Assembly (NCBI RefSeq): GCF_017254835.1
Contig: NZ_JAFKCW010000002.1
Location: forward strand, 1,162,592-1,226,591
Direction: 5' to 3'
DNA from: Algoriphagus aestuariicola
GTDB lineage: Bacteria > Bacteroidota > Bacteroidia > Cytophagales > Cyclobacteriaceae
Length of the DNA stretch: 64,000 nucleotides
Below, piece after piece: positions 51,941 through 60,677 of this stretch. Position 1 is the stretch's first letter. Each line of letters opens with the position of its first letter. Under the pieces are notes generated by a model. That model saw only the letters and a list, made by a program, of their open reading frames with translations. It was not told the DNA's origin and did not search any database. Made by a program: the position numbers and the translations under genes.

Positions 51941-54484
51941 CTAAGGTTTGGAGGCAGAGGCGAGGCTTGCCATGTGTTTTTTCAGTTCTGCTGCAGACCA
52001 AGGGTAAACCCGGCCTTGGTTGAGATGACGGGTGGAGCTCACAGTTCTTCCCGTGACCGGCGGCGCTTGGTTGCCCCATTCATTTCGAATGTAGGTAAGA
52101 ATCGCTGCGATGTCGCCATCATCCATGGTCGAGTGGGAAGGCATTACTGGAAGGATATCCGGTGCGTCGTATTTCCTACCAGAAACCTCGATCGGTCCTT
52201 CGATACCGTGAAGGAGGATCAATGAAAGCTGAACTTCGTCCCCATTGACCCAATCCGAGCCCGCCAATGGTGGCCCCATTCTGCTCACGCCTTTTCCATT
52301 GCTCCCGTGGCAGCCGGCGCAAGAATTCAGATACTTTGTCCGACCTAGGGCAAATTGCTTGATCGCCTTTTCGTCGAGTTTTCCAGCTGCCAAAGGTTTG
52401 TTTTCGGGTTGATACCCTGGCCAGGAGAAAAGGCGTTTGAGCATTTCAATTCTCGCTTCATCCATCGGCAAATCCTTTCTGGCTAGTATCTCCGGCTTTT
52501 TCCCAACCTCCACAAACCCGGGAGCCTCGGCTTCAGCTCCTTTGATGGCCATCCCGCCCAAGATCACCTCTTCCTTCCAGCCTAGTTGGGGAGCGTTGGC
52601 TAGAGCCAAAAGCCCCGATACTTCCTCTGATTTCCCATTTTCCACGATCGCCATGGTCAGGGCTTCGAGAATAATTTCCTGGCCAGGATGGGATTCAGTC
52701 CACGAGCCAGATTCCAAAAGCGCTTGCAAAAACGCGTATTCCTCCCCTTCTAAGCTACTTAAGATTGCATCCCGTATCAGCCCTTTTTGCCCGTATTGAT
52801 TTTGGATATCCACCAGCAGGCCAATTTTTGTGGCGCCGGAGAAAATCTCTGCGCTAAGCGCAAGTTGGAGTGCCAGCTTTTCTGAAAGATTGGGAGACCA
52901 AGTCAAAACCACCTCTTCCAACCTCTCCATTACCTTTGGGTCCTGCGACGCAAGGATTTCGATTTGTCTCAAAGAGGTATTCCGGAGCAGGTCCGAGTCG
53001 CTTTCCAGCAATCCCAGCAAAAGCTCTGGGTTTATTTTCCCCATTCCCTCCAGAGTCCACAGTGCGTGAAACCTCCCCAATTCCAATCTTCCGTTTTTGG
53101 CTAAATCCTCCAAGTCTACTACGGATTCCGGATCGTCTCTTTCGATCAAAAGTCGCTGAGCCATATCCCTATACCAGCCATCCTCGTGGCTGAGATACGC
53201 AACCAACTCCAGTTGGCTCGCCTTGGAAAGCTTGGGCGAATCAGCCGGATCAAAGCCTTTTGGAACAATCCTCCAGATACGCCCCATATGCCCAGGGGCA
53301 TCCAAACCCCGAAGCTTGGTCTGCTCCTTGAGGTAAGGCGTCATGTAAGAGCCATGCTGCACGATGCCTTGATACATGTCCGCGATGTAGAGCCCTCCGT
53401 CCGGCCCGACGGTTGCCTGCACGGGGCGAAAGCGTTCATCAGTGGATGCCAAAAACTCCCGACCGGGATTGGGGTCGTGCGCTTCCAATAAAATCCCTTC
53501 TTCCTTGACCACGTTGCGCTTTATCAAATTACCGGCGTTTTCGAGAACAAAGACATTCCCTAAATACTCATCGGGAAAAAGCCCGCTACGATAGACCGTA
53601 GGCGCACAGGCTGAGGTAAACTCCAATAGCCGCCCGGCAGAGTCGAGCGTTCCCTGGATATAACCCCGGTTGATTGCCGGGTTGGAACGAATGGGATAAA
53701 TCCTGCGGTCTATGGTCAGTCCATGATCGATTCCTGAAGATGGTTTGTGGTTTTTATTTCTGGAAAAATAATTGGGCGGCACTAGGTCTCCATGCAACTG
53801 GGACCAGTTATAGTTGTAAATCAAGCGTCCCTGATCGTCCTTGGAAATTCCCCATTGTCCCCGAAACTCAGTGGAATCCCTAATCCAAGCTCCATTCTGA
53901 AAACGATAGCGCAGACTCGATTTTGCGCTGTAAAACCAATTGTCTACTCCCCTTACAAACCCATTGTCAGAATGCTCCGGAATGCCGTTGGCGGCATAGG
54001 TCGAGTCCAAAAGTATCTTTGAGTCGGCTTCCCAGTCTCCGTCCAAATCTTGTGTGATCCAAAGCGCATTGTTTTCGGCCACCAAAGCACCAGATTTGAA
54101 AAGGCCCAAGGCCCTCGGCATGATCAGGGAATCGAGGTAAACCGTGCGCTTGTCCATCATCCCGTCTGCGTCCGTGTCTTCCAAGATTGCCACGGAACCA
54201 ACGGGTTGATGTTCCTCCGAACCCTCCATGTCGTTCATATAGCCTCGCATCTCCACGACCCACAGTCTCCCATCCTCATCAAACTGAATGATGACGGGTG
54301 ATTCTACCAGCGGCTCAGATGCTACCAGCTGAATCTCAAATCCATCTTCCAACTGAAAGGTTTTTGCCTCTTCTTCTGGCGTCCTCGGCGGGCTATCGCT
54401 GGTCTCCGGCAGTGGACCGGACTCCTTACAAGAAATCAAAAACGTCAGCACGACCGTACAGCACAGCAGGGTCCTTCGAAACAT
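51941..54484 (-). CDS. DUF7133-type sugar-dehydrogenase-like lipoprotein with HEAT repeats and cytochrome c domain
   Basis: An 847-residue lipoprotein (LISC, Cys at about 19). The N-terminal part (about 40-400) is the DUF7133 / membrane-bound dehydrogenase beta-propeller (FQLEDGFEIQLVASEPLVESP, GRLWVVEMRGYMND, DMYQGIVQHGSYM). HEAT-like helices follow (about 430-690). The C-terminus is cytochrome c with the haem motif CAGCHG and a distal Met in VMPSHSTMDD. Such proteins are thought to oxidise sugars in the periplasm and pass electrons to cytochromes. It is probably co-transcribed with the TIM-barrel gene downstream. Confidence 0.82.
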   Translation of the reverse strand: MFRRTLLCCTVVLTFLISCKESGPLPETSDSPPRTPEEEAKTFQLEDGFEIQLVASEPLVESPVIIQFDEDGRLWVVEMRGYMNDMEGSEEHQPVGSVAILEDTDADGMMDKRTVYLDSLIMPRALGLFKSGALVAENNALWITQDLDGDWEADSKILLDSTYAANGIPEHSDNGFVRGVDNWFYSAKSSLRYRFQNGAWIRDSTEFRGQWGISKDDQGRLIYNYNWSQLHGDLVPPNYFSRNKNHKPSSGIDHGLTIDRRIYPIRSNPAINRGYIQGTLDSAGRLLEFTSACAPTVYRSGLFPDEYLGNVFVLENAGNLIKRNVVKEEGILLEAHDPNPGREFLASTDERFRPVQATVGPDGGLYIADMYQGIVQHGSYMTPYLKEQTKLRGLDAPGHMGRIWRIVPKGFDPADSPKLSKASQLELVAYLSHEDGWYRDMAQRLLIERDDPESVVDLEDLAKNGRLELGRFHALWTLEGMGKINPELLLGLLESDSDLLRNTSLRQIEILASQDPKVMERLEEVVLTWSPNLSEKLALQLALSAEIFSGATKIGLLVDIQNQYGQKGLIRDAILSSLEGEEYAFLQALLESGSWTESHPGQEIILEALTMAIVENGKSEEVSGLLALANAPQLGWKEEVILGGMAIKGAEAEAPGFVEVGKKPEILARKDLPMDEARIEMLKRLFSWPGYQPENKPLAAGKLDEKAIKQFALGRTKYLNSCAGCHGSNGKGVSRMGPPLAGSDWVNGDEVQLSLILLHGIEGPIEVSGRKYDAPDILPVMPSHSTMDDGDIAAILTYIRNEWGNQAPPVTGRTVSSTRHLNQGRVYPWSAAELKKHMASLASASKP

Positions 54485-54668
54485 GTTTATTCGGGCATTT
54501 TGGGTTTTCGGGCTTGAGAAAAGCGAACTACTTCTCCATCCTCATTTTTCCAAGATGCTTTTTATTCCGCTGATTTACAAGGCGAATTACTCGGGAAAAC
54601 AAATGCCTCCCCAAAATCCCCGACAACTTAGTCCCAGTCAAAACCAAGCGCCTTTCGGAGACTTGTGC

Positions 54669-54676
54669 TACCTTTG
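54669..54676 (+). promoter_or_regulatory. TAnnTTTG -7 element before the DEAD-box helicase
   Basis: TACCTTTG matches the Bacteroidota -7 element exactly, 16 nt before the ATG at 54692. No TTTG is present 19 nt upstream, so only half of the consensus is met. Confidence 0.35.
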
Positions 54677-54691
54677 TCGAAAATCCCAAAA

Positions 54692-55819
54692 ATGAATTTT
54701 TCCGAGCTAGGGCTTTCAAAAGATCTGATCAATGCGGTGGAACGGGCAAAGTACGAGAGCCCATACCCGATACAAGTCCAGGCAATCCCCTCCATTCTGG
54801 AGAAAAAAGACCTACTCGGCCTCGCTCCGACCGGCTCCGGAAAAACCGCCGCCTACATTCTTCCCATCCTGCAGCGTCTTCTGGACAAGGAAGCGGCGCT
54901 TGAGCGCTTTGTCCCGGTACTTGTCATCGTCCCCACGCGGGAACTGGCAGTACAGGTGGCAGAAGTAGCCGAGAACTTCAGTCGCTTTCTGCCTCGAAGG
55001 ATCAAATCCATGGCTGTGTTTGGTGGCGTCTCGATCAATCCCCAAATGATGCGGCTCCATGGTGTCGAGATCTTGATCGCCACGCCCGGTCGCTTGATCG
55101 ACCTGATTGGAAGAAGGGCTGTTGGCATATCGAGAGTGCATACTTTGGTTCTTGACGAGGCGGACAAGGTTCTTAACATGGGATTCCGAGAGGAAGTAGA
55201 GCATATTTTGGAGCTTCTGCCGGGCAATCGGCAAAACATCCTCTTTTCCGCAACGATGGACCAAGAGGTCGAACACTTGACCCAAAAAATCCTGCGAGAA
55301 CCCACGCGCATCCAAGTGGAAGCCCCCGATTTTACCCCGGAACAGATAGAGCAAAAAGCCTATCGGGTCAGTCCTGAAAACAAGGGACCATTTCTACGCC
55401 AACTGATCAAGTCAGGAGAGTGGAAACAGATTCTGGTTTTCGCCTCCTCCATTCGAACGGCAGACAATGTGGTGGCCAAGCTTTGCAAAAACGGAATCGA
55501 CGCAATCGCTTTTCACGGAGAGAAAAGCCAGGGAGCGAGAACAGAAGCTTTGTCTCGTTTCAAATCGGGCAAGACGAGGGTATTGGTAGCGACGGACCTG
55601 GCAGCAAGGGGAATTGATATCCAATTCCTTCCCTTGGTCATCAACTACGAATTGCCAAGATCGCCGAAAGACTATATCCACCGCATTGGCAGAACCGGGC
55701 GTGCAGGAGCAGACGGCGAAGCAATTTCCCTGATCACACCTGAGGAATTGCACCATTTCAAAGTGATCCAAAAGAAAATGGGCAAGCGTGTACCCTTGCT
55801 CGATTCGGAAAGCCTTTGA
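54692..55819 (+). CDS. DEAD-box RNA helicase (RhlE-like)
   Basis: ATP-dependent RNA helicase of 375 residues. All canonical motifs are visible: Q-motif PIQVQ, Walker A APTGSGKT at 45-52, PTRELA, ATPGRL, DEAD (VLDEADKV), SAT (LFSATMD), ARGID and HRIGRTGR. There is no C-terminal extension, so the length is the minimal core, shorter than most RhlE. Expected to remodel RNA in ribosome assembly or decay, often cold-inducible. The frame starts 27 nt upstream at 54665; ATG 54692 is preferred. Confidence 0.92.
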   Translation: MNFSELGLSKDLINAVERAKYESPYPIQVQAIPSILEKKDLLGLAPTGSGKTAAYILPILQRLLDKEAALERFVPVLVIVPTRELAVQVAEVAENFSRFLPRRIKSMAVFGGVSINPQMMRLHGVEILIATPGRLIDLIGRRAVGISRVHTLVLDEADKVLNMGFREEVEHILELLPGNRQNILFSATMDQEVEHLTQKILREPTRIQVEAPDFTPEQIEQKAYRVSPENKGPFLRQLIKSGEWKQILVFASSIRTADNVVAKLCKNGIDAIAFHGEKSQGARTEALSRFKSGKTRVLVATDLAARGIDIQFLPLVINYELPRSPKDYIHRIGRTGRAGADGEAISLITPEELHHFKVIQKKMGKRVPLLDSESL

Positions 55820-55917
55820 TTCTTGGGTCAGAACCTGTTCGAGTTTCGCTCGTTCATACTAGGAATCAAAATAGAGTGTTGCTTCTTGCCCCTGCCGGAT
55901 TTCACGCCCATTACCAT

Positions 55918-57843
55918 TTATAAAAATTCATAGATGCTTTTGTACCCTTCTTTTTCCTCAAAATAGGCTAGTAGTGCATCGAAGAAAGGGTTTTGGGCGA
56001 GCGTGCTGCTGTCGCCGATCAGAATCAGCTTTCGCTTGGCCCGCGTGAGGGCGACGTTCATCCGACGGGTATCCGACAAAAAGCCTATCTCACCCTTTTC
56101 ATTGGACCTAGTCAGGGAAATCAGCATTAAATCCCGTTCCTGCCCTTGGAATCCATCCACGGTATCTATGGTAATCATATCTGCGAATGCCTTCAGATTG
56201 GGGAATTCAAAGGTTTCGAAAATCAGATTTCTCAACATTCGGACCTGCGCCGAATAGGGGGCTACGAGCCCAATCGTCCAGTTTTCCTGCTTGAATCGAC
56301 CTACGCCGACTCTTACGATGGTCTCATTCAGATGCGAGCAGGCAAACCTAGCCTCTTCGGGATTGAAGGTACTTAAGCTTTCAGGTTCCTGTTGGTCGGA
56401 AAAACCCGAACCTGCAGTATCGATCCATTCCAAGACTGGCTCATCGGGGGCAAAGGCATGGCTTCTTGTATTTTCAGCAGCCTGTAACTTCCCGTGATAA
56501 AACCATTGGTTAGAAAAACCCATTACATCCTCTGGCATGCGATATTGAACCTGCAGCATTTGGGAAACCGAGGGCTGACGCTCAACGATTTTCTCAAGAA
56601 GCGTTACCGAAAGTCCGGCTTTCGCAGCTTCGAGCGACTTGATTGTGGGTGGAAGTTGGCAGTGGTCTCCTGCCAACACCAGTTTTTTAGCTTTCAAAAC
56701 GGGAATCCAAGTAGCGGCCTCCAAGCCCTGCGCAGCCTCATCGACAAATACTATATCAAACAGCATACCCTTCAAATTAGAATTGGAGGCCCCTACCAGG
56801 GTAGATGCAAAAACCTGGGTTTTCTGGAAAATGTCTGATCGGATATAATCTTCCAAGTGAGTAGCGGCCTCGCGGATACGGGAGACTTCCTGATACACCT
56901 GCTTGCGCTGTGCCCGCTCTTCCGGCCCGAAGTTTCGCTTATACTGCCTGGCAACCTTGAGATATACCTCGGTCTCCTTTCGAAGCTTCTTCAGATCCCG
57001 AAAACTCTCATGGTTGGCGATCTTGGCGTCTAGCGTCTGGCTTAGGATTTTCTCCTCTACCCGGGCCGGGTGCCCGAGGCGAAGCGTCGCAATGCCGAAA
57101 TCCACCAGCTTTTCGACCAACAGATCCACAGCGGCATTACTAGGCGCGGTCACCAATACGCTGAGTCCCTTGTCAACCGCCTGCCGGATGGCCGCAATCA
57201 GCGTGGTTGTCTTTCCCGTGCCCGGAGGTCCGTGCACCACCGCGATATCCTTGGCACTGGCGATTTTTTGACAGGCTTCGTTTTGGGAAAAGTTGAGTGA
57301 GGGCAGCTCTATCGGGACTTGGGGATCGAATTTTGGGGTTTTCTCACCCAGAGCAATATCTCTCAGTTCGGCCAAGCGGGGATTCTCACCAGCAATGACC
57401 TTTTTCATAGCAGCTTCCATTTCCCGGTAGCTGTTTTCGTCAAATAGCAAATCCACCCCCAAGCGGCTACCCTGCATCCATTCCGGGAGTTCGTCAGATT
57501 GGAGAGTCACCACCATCGAATCGCGGGAGACCTGGTTGACAACCCCGCTTACCCTATCCTCTGCACCCTGATATCCGTCTTGAGTCGAGAAAAAGGAAAC
57601 GGACTTGCCCGAGGAAAAGGCAGAAGCATAGCGGGAATCGACTCGTTCGATCTCCACGATTAGGCGTTCCCCCATCCCAATTCTGCTTTTTTTGAGCGTT
57701 ACGGGATGCCAGGTGATCCCCTCCTTTTTCTTTTCAGCGAGGGAGGTGTTCAGGAATTTTCTCTTGTATTGGGCTAGATCTTCCGACCATTCGAGCTTGA
57801 GAAGTTGGAGACCTTGCTTGAGTTCTTCGATGATATTCGGCAT
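55918..57843 (-). CDS. SF1 helicase (IGHMBP2/SMUBP-2-like AAA ATPase)
   Basis: A 641-residue superfamily 1 helicase-like ATPase. Walker A GPPGTGKT lies at 205-212, motif II as VFVDEAAQGLEA, motif III LAGDHCQLPP, and C-terminal IDTVDGFQGQERDLMLISLTRS and LTRAKRKLILIGDSS. The N-terminal 180 residues form the beta-barrel-like region seen in IGHMBP2 and Bacteroidota homologues. Related enzymes act on RNA or DNA with 5'-3' polarity. The frame also has an ATG at 57846; either start is possible. It converges on the DEAD-box gene. Confidence 0.9.
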   Translation of the reverse strand: MPNIIEELKQGLQLLKLEWSEDLAQYKRKFLNTSLAEKKKEGITWHPVTLKKSRIGMGERLIVEIERVDSRYASAFSSGKSVSFFSTQDGYQGAEDRVSGVVNQVSRDSMVVTLQSDELPEWMQGSRLGVDLLFDENSYREMEAAMKKVIAGENPRLAELRDIALGEKTPKFDPQVPIELPSLNFSQNEACQKIASAKDIAVVHGPPGTGKTTTLIAAIRQAVDKGLSVLVTAPSNAAVDLLVEKLVDFGIATLRLGHPARVEEKILSQTLDAKIANHESFRDLKKLRKETEVYLKVARQYKRNFGPEERAQRKQVYQEVSRIREAATHLEDYIRSDIFQKTQVFASTLVGASNSNLKGMLFDIVFVDEAAQGLEAATWIPVLKAKKLVLAGDHCQLPPTIKSLEAAKAGLSVTLLEKIVERQPSVSQMLQVQYRMPEDVMGFSNQWFYHGKLQAAENTRSHAFAPDEPVLEWIDTAGSGFSDQQEPESLSTFNPEEARFACSHLNETIVRVGVGRFKQENWTIGLVAPYSAQVRMLRNLIFETFEFPNLKAFADMITIDTVDGFQGQERDLMLISLTRSNEKGEIGFLSDTRRMNVALTRAKRKLILIGDSSTLAQNPFFDALLAYFEEKEGYKSIYEFL

Positions 57844-57905
57844 CAATCCTTACTTTAGAGTACAAACTAAACAAAAACTTCAGGGTTTATACCTCAAAAA
57901 GCCAG

Positions 57906-58511
57906 ATGAACTTTCTCGCCCACGCATACCTCTCTTTTGGACAGGAAAAAATCCTCGTCGGAAATTTCGCCGCAGATTTCATCAAGGGAAAGGAGATACT
58001 CCGCTACCATGGCGACACCAAAACGGGCATCCTGCTGCATCGAGAGATAGATTTCTTCACAGATTCCCATCCACTGGTCAAAGCCGCCCAGTCCTACCTA
58101 AGGCCAAAATTCAGACATTATTCGACGGTAATTACAGACATTTTCTTCGATTATTTTCTAGGAAAACATTGGGCCAAATTCTCTGACACTCCGCTCGAAT
58201 TATTTGTAAAACAAACCTATCAAATCATGGAACGGCACCTCGCCGAGCTCCCGGGCTCTTTCAGCGAGATGTTTTATTGGATGAGGAAACAAAACTGGCT
58301 CCTTCACTATAAGGAACTCAGCGGCATTCAAAGAACCCTCAATGGATTGAGTAACCGCACGGCTTTCGACTCCAAAATGAACGAGGCTCCCGAGCTCTTG
58401 TTGGAAAAAGAGGCGGAATTTGAAGTGATTTTCTTCGCTTTCTTCCGGGAATTGGAGACTTTTGCCCGAGAAAAACTCGTAGAACTAAAGCAAATTCATG
58501 GTAGTCATTAA
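57906..58511 (+). CDS. Acyl carrier protein phosphodiesterase family (AcpH-like)
   Basis: A 201-residue member of the AcpH family, which removes 4'-phosphopantetheine from acyl carrier protein in E. coli. The signature MNFLAHAYLSFGQEKILVGNFAADFIKGK covers the N-terminus, and LHREIDFFTDSHPLV and DIFFDYFLGKHW hold His and Asp residues of the HD-type fold. The C-terminal ACP-binding helices look complete. It overlaps the next gene by 14 nt. Confidence 0.87.
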   Translation: MNFLAHAYLSFGQEKILVGNFAADFIKGKEILRYHGDTKTGILLHREIDFFTDSHPLVKAAQSYLRPKFRHYSTVITDIFFDYFLGKHWAKFSDTPLELFVKQTYQIMERHLAELPGSFSEMFYWMRKQNWLLHYKELSGIQRTLNGLSNRTAFDSKMNEAPELLLEKEAEFEVIFFAFFRELETFAREKLVELKQIHGSH

Positions 58512-58956
58512 ACCAAAAATCTCCACCTATGTCTCCTTGAGCTTGATTTTGATCATCTTGATCACTGGACTGGTGCTGCTGATGCGGGATTTCGCCTACA
58601 AAGGCTCTTTCGGGATTTGGTTCTACCTTATAGCTTGTTCCCTGATCACTTTGGTTATCCTGATGCTGCTGGTGAAGATGCTGGCTGGTTGGCGATTTAT
58701 TACAGCAGGAAAGGATCACATTATTGTCAGACTGCCGCTAAAAGGCTTGACAAAGACCTATCCAGTCTCAGAAGTCTTGGCTTGGGAAGAAGAAACTGTA
58801 ATGGCCAACAAGAAAGAGTTTCGACAGGTAACGATTGCCTTTCTTGACAAAAACTCCATCGCCGTCTCCAACCATGAGCATGAGTCATACACCGAGCTGG
58901 TCAACTACCTCAAGAAAAAAGCCAGCAAGCAGATGATAAAAACTAAAAAAGCCTGA
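58498..58956 (+). CDS. Small membrane protein with PH-like C-terminus
   Basis: A 152-residue protein I do not recognise by name. Two transmembrane helices occupy about 10-30 and 40-63, and the C-terminal 90 residues (ITAGKDHIIVRLPLKGLTKTYPVSEVLAWEEE, VTIAFLDKNSIAVSNHEHE) look like a bacterial PH-domain beta sandwich. The topology resembles bPH membrane proteins of unknown role. ATG 58498 lies inside the end of the AcpH gene (14-nt overlap), pointing to translational coupling. Confidence 0.7.
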   Translation: MVVIKPKISTYVSLSLILIILITGLVLLMRDFAYKGSFGIWFYLIACSLITLVILMLLVKMLAGWRFITAGKDHIIVRLPLKGLTKTYPVSEVLAWEEETVMANKKEFRQVTIAFLDKNSIAVSNHEHESYTELVNYLKKKASKQMIKTKKA

Positions 58957-58972
58957 TTGCTCAGGCTTTTTC
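58945..58972. terminator. Bidirectional terminator between membrane-protein and ppa genes
   Basis: AAAAAAGCCTGA pairs with TCAGGCTTTTTC around TTGC (58945-58972). It separates the two convergent genes. Confidence 0.85.
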
Positions 58973-59512
58973 TCAACGCGTTGTTCTGAAATTTTTGTCG
59001 TAGAGCGCGATGCTTTCGTTGATGATACGCATTGCGTCTTCTTTGCCCAGGAAGTCTTCTACTTTCACTTCCTTATTTTCGAGCTTTTTATAGTCTTCAA
59101 AGAATCGGTGGACTTCCTTCATCAGGTGGGGCGGGAGCTCGTCGATGTCATTGATATAATTGACTGATTGGTCTCCAGCGGCCACTGCGATGATCTTGTC
59201 ATCGGCCTCTCCACCGTCAATCATCCGCATCACACCGATCACCTTGGCTTTGACCAAAGTCATGGATGGAATGTCGATTTGGGAGATGATCAGGATATCC
59301 AGCGGATCATGATCTTCACAAAATGTCTGGGGGATAAAGCCATAGTTCGCAGGATAGTGCACGGCCGAAAAAAGGACTCTATCCAAGCTCAGCATACCGG
59401 TCTTCTTGTCCAGCTCATATTTGCCTTTACTTCCTTTTGGGATTTCTATCACGCCCATTACATAGTCGGGAGCTTCCTTCCCGATATTGACGTCATGCCA
59501 AGGGTTAATCAT
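58973..59512 (-). CDS. ppa: Inorganic pyrophosphatase, family I
   Basis: Hydrolyses pyrophosphate to phosphate, driving nucleotide-using reactions. The 179 residues contain the family I signature EDHDPLDIL (metal-binding aspartates) and the KYELDKKTG substrate segment, with [12 protein letters not shown] before the signature. Length matches bacterial Ppa. The gene stands alone between a terminator and the receiver-kinase operon. Confidence 0.95.
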   Translation of the reverse strand: MINPWHDVNIGKEAPDYVMGVIEIPKGSKGKYELDKKTGMLSLDRVLFSAVHYPANYGFIPQTFCEDHDPLDILIISQIDIPSMTLVKAKVIGVMRMIDGGEADDKIIAVAAGDQSVNYINDIDELPPHLMKEVHRFFEDYKKLENKEVKVEDFLGKEDAMRIINESIALYDKNFRTTR

Positions 59513-59582
59513 ATTTTCTTTTTTTGATAAAAAATGGCCAAATGCCGGCGCAAAGATACAAGCACAAAGTAAATTCCGGCCT

Positions 59583-60677
59583 TTAAAGTACTTCTTTATT
59601 CAAATTTGGAAGTTTGACAGTCATCGTGGTGCCAACATTCGGCTCCGACTCGAGGACGACCTCCCCGCCCATTTGCTCTACGGACTCCTTCACCATATAG
59701 AGCCCCAATCCAGTACCCACATTCTTTTGGGTGGCCCTTGCAAATAGATTGAATACCTCCTCCCTGTACCGCTCCTCTATCCCGATGCCATTGTCTTCCA
59801 CTACAATGATGGCATGGCCGTCAGACACATCTACGGTAAGGCTGATCCTTTTTTCGCCCTCTTCTTTTTGGAACTGCACGGCGTTGCCAAAAAGATTGTT
59901 GAGAATTACCCGAAGCTTTGCATCATCCGAGTAGAAATCTTCGCGCTGATTGACCTGAATGTCGATGTGGAAGTGGGAAAGATCGAATTTGTCCCTATAC
60001 GCGGACATTTGGTGGTCCACTATTTCGCGGAAGTCGATTCTCGCGACCTTGTGATCTATTTTAGTAGACCGGTAGAAGTCCAGCATCTTGTAGATAAAAT
60101 CGTCCAATTTGCCAGTAGCGGAGTCTATCATCTCAAAATACTCTAGCACATTGGGCTCGGTCAGCTCCATCTTAGCCAACTTCGAAACGCCGGAGATACT
60201 CATCAGCGGCCCCCTAAGTTCGTGGGATAAGCTGTACACGAATTGGTTCATTTCCGAATGCAGCTTCTTCAGCTTGAGGTTTTTTTCCTTCAGCTCGCGA
60301 CGCATAAAATAGATATCCGCAGCGTTTTTGATCGAGTTTTTGATCTGCTCAATGTTCCAAGGTTTATCAATAAATCGGTAAACCTCCCCTTTGTTGATCG
60401 CATCGATCACACTGGCGATATCCGAATAGCCGGTAAGCAGGATTCGGATCGGATCAGGATTGATCTTGACCATGCGTTCGAAAAACTCGGTTCCCGTAAG
60501 TCCCGGCATACGCTGGTCGGCAATCACCACGTGGATCTCTTCTTCTTGGGCGATTCTGAGTCCCTCTTCCGCATCGATAGCGGTAAAAATCTTAAAGTCC
60601 TTACGCAAGGTAGCCCTAAAAGACTTGAGGTTGTTGTCCTCGTCGTCGATATAGAGCACGTGAATTTTATCACTCAT
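59583..60677 (-). CDS. Receiver-histidine kinase hybrid
   Basis: A 364-residue signalling protein with the receiver domain first (residues 5-120; phospho-acceptor Asp54 in VIADQRMPG, conserved Lys in FIDKPW), then a HisKA dimerisation helix with His152 in [12 protein letters not shown], and a HATPase_c domain ([25 protein letters not shown]). The kinase is cytoplasmic. It overlaps the stop of the upstream DISM kinase by 8 nt and is the last gene of the operon. Phosphate could pass from the DISM kinase to Asp54 and alter the kinase half. Confidence 0.9.
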   Translation of the reverse strand: MSDKIHVLYIDDEDNNLKSFRATLRKDFKIFTAIDAEEGLRIAQEEEIHVVIADQRMPGLTGTEFFERMVKINPDPIRILLTGYSDIASVIDAINKGEVYRFIDKPWNIEQIKNSIKNAADIYFMRRELKEKNLKLKKLHSEMNQFVYSLSHELRGPLMSISGVSKLAKMELTEPNVLEYFEMIDSATGKLDDFIYKMLDFYRSTKIDHKVARIDFREIVDHQMSAYRDKFDLSHFHIDIQVNQREDFYSDDAKLRVILNNLFGNAVQFQKEEGEKRISLTVDVSDGHAIIVVEDNGIGIEERYREEVFNLFARATQKNVGTGLGLYMVKESVEQMGGEVVLESEPNVGTTMTVKLPNLNKEVL

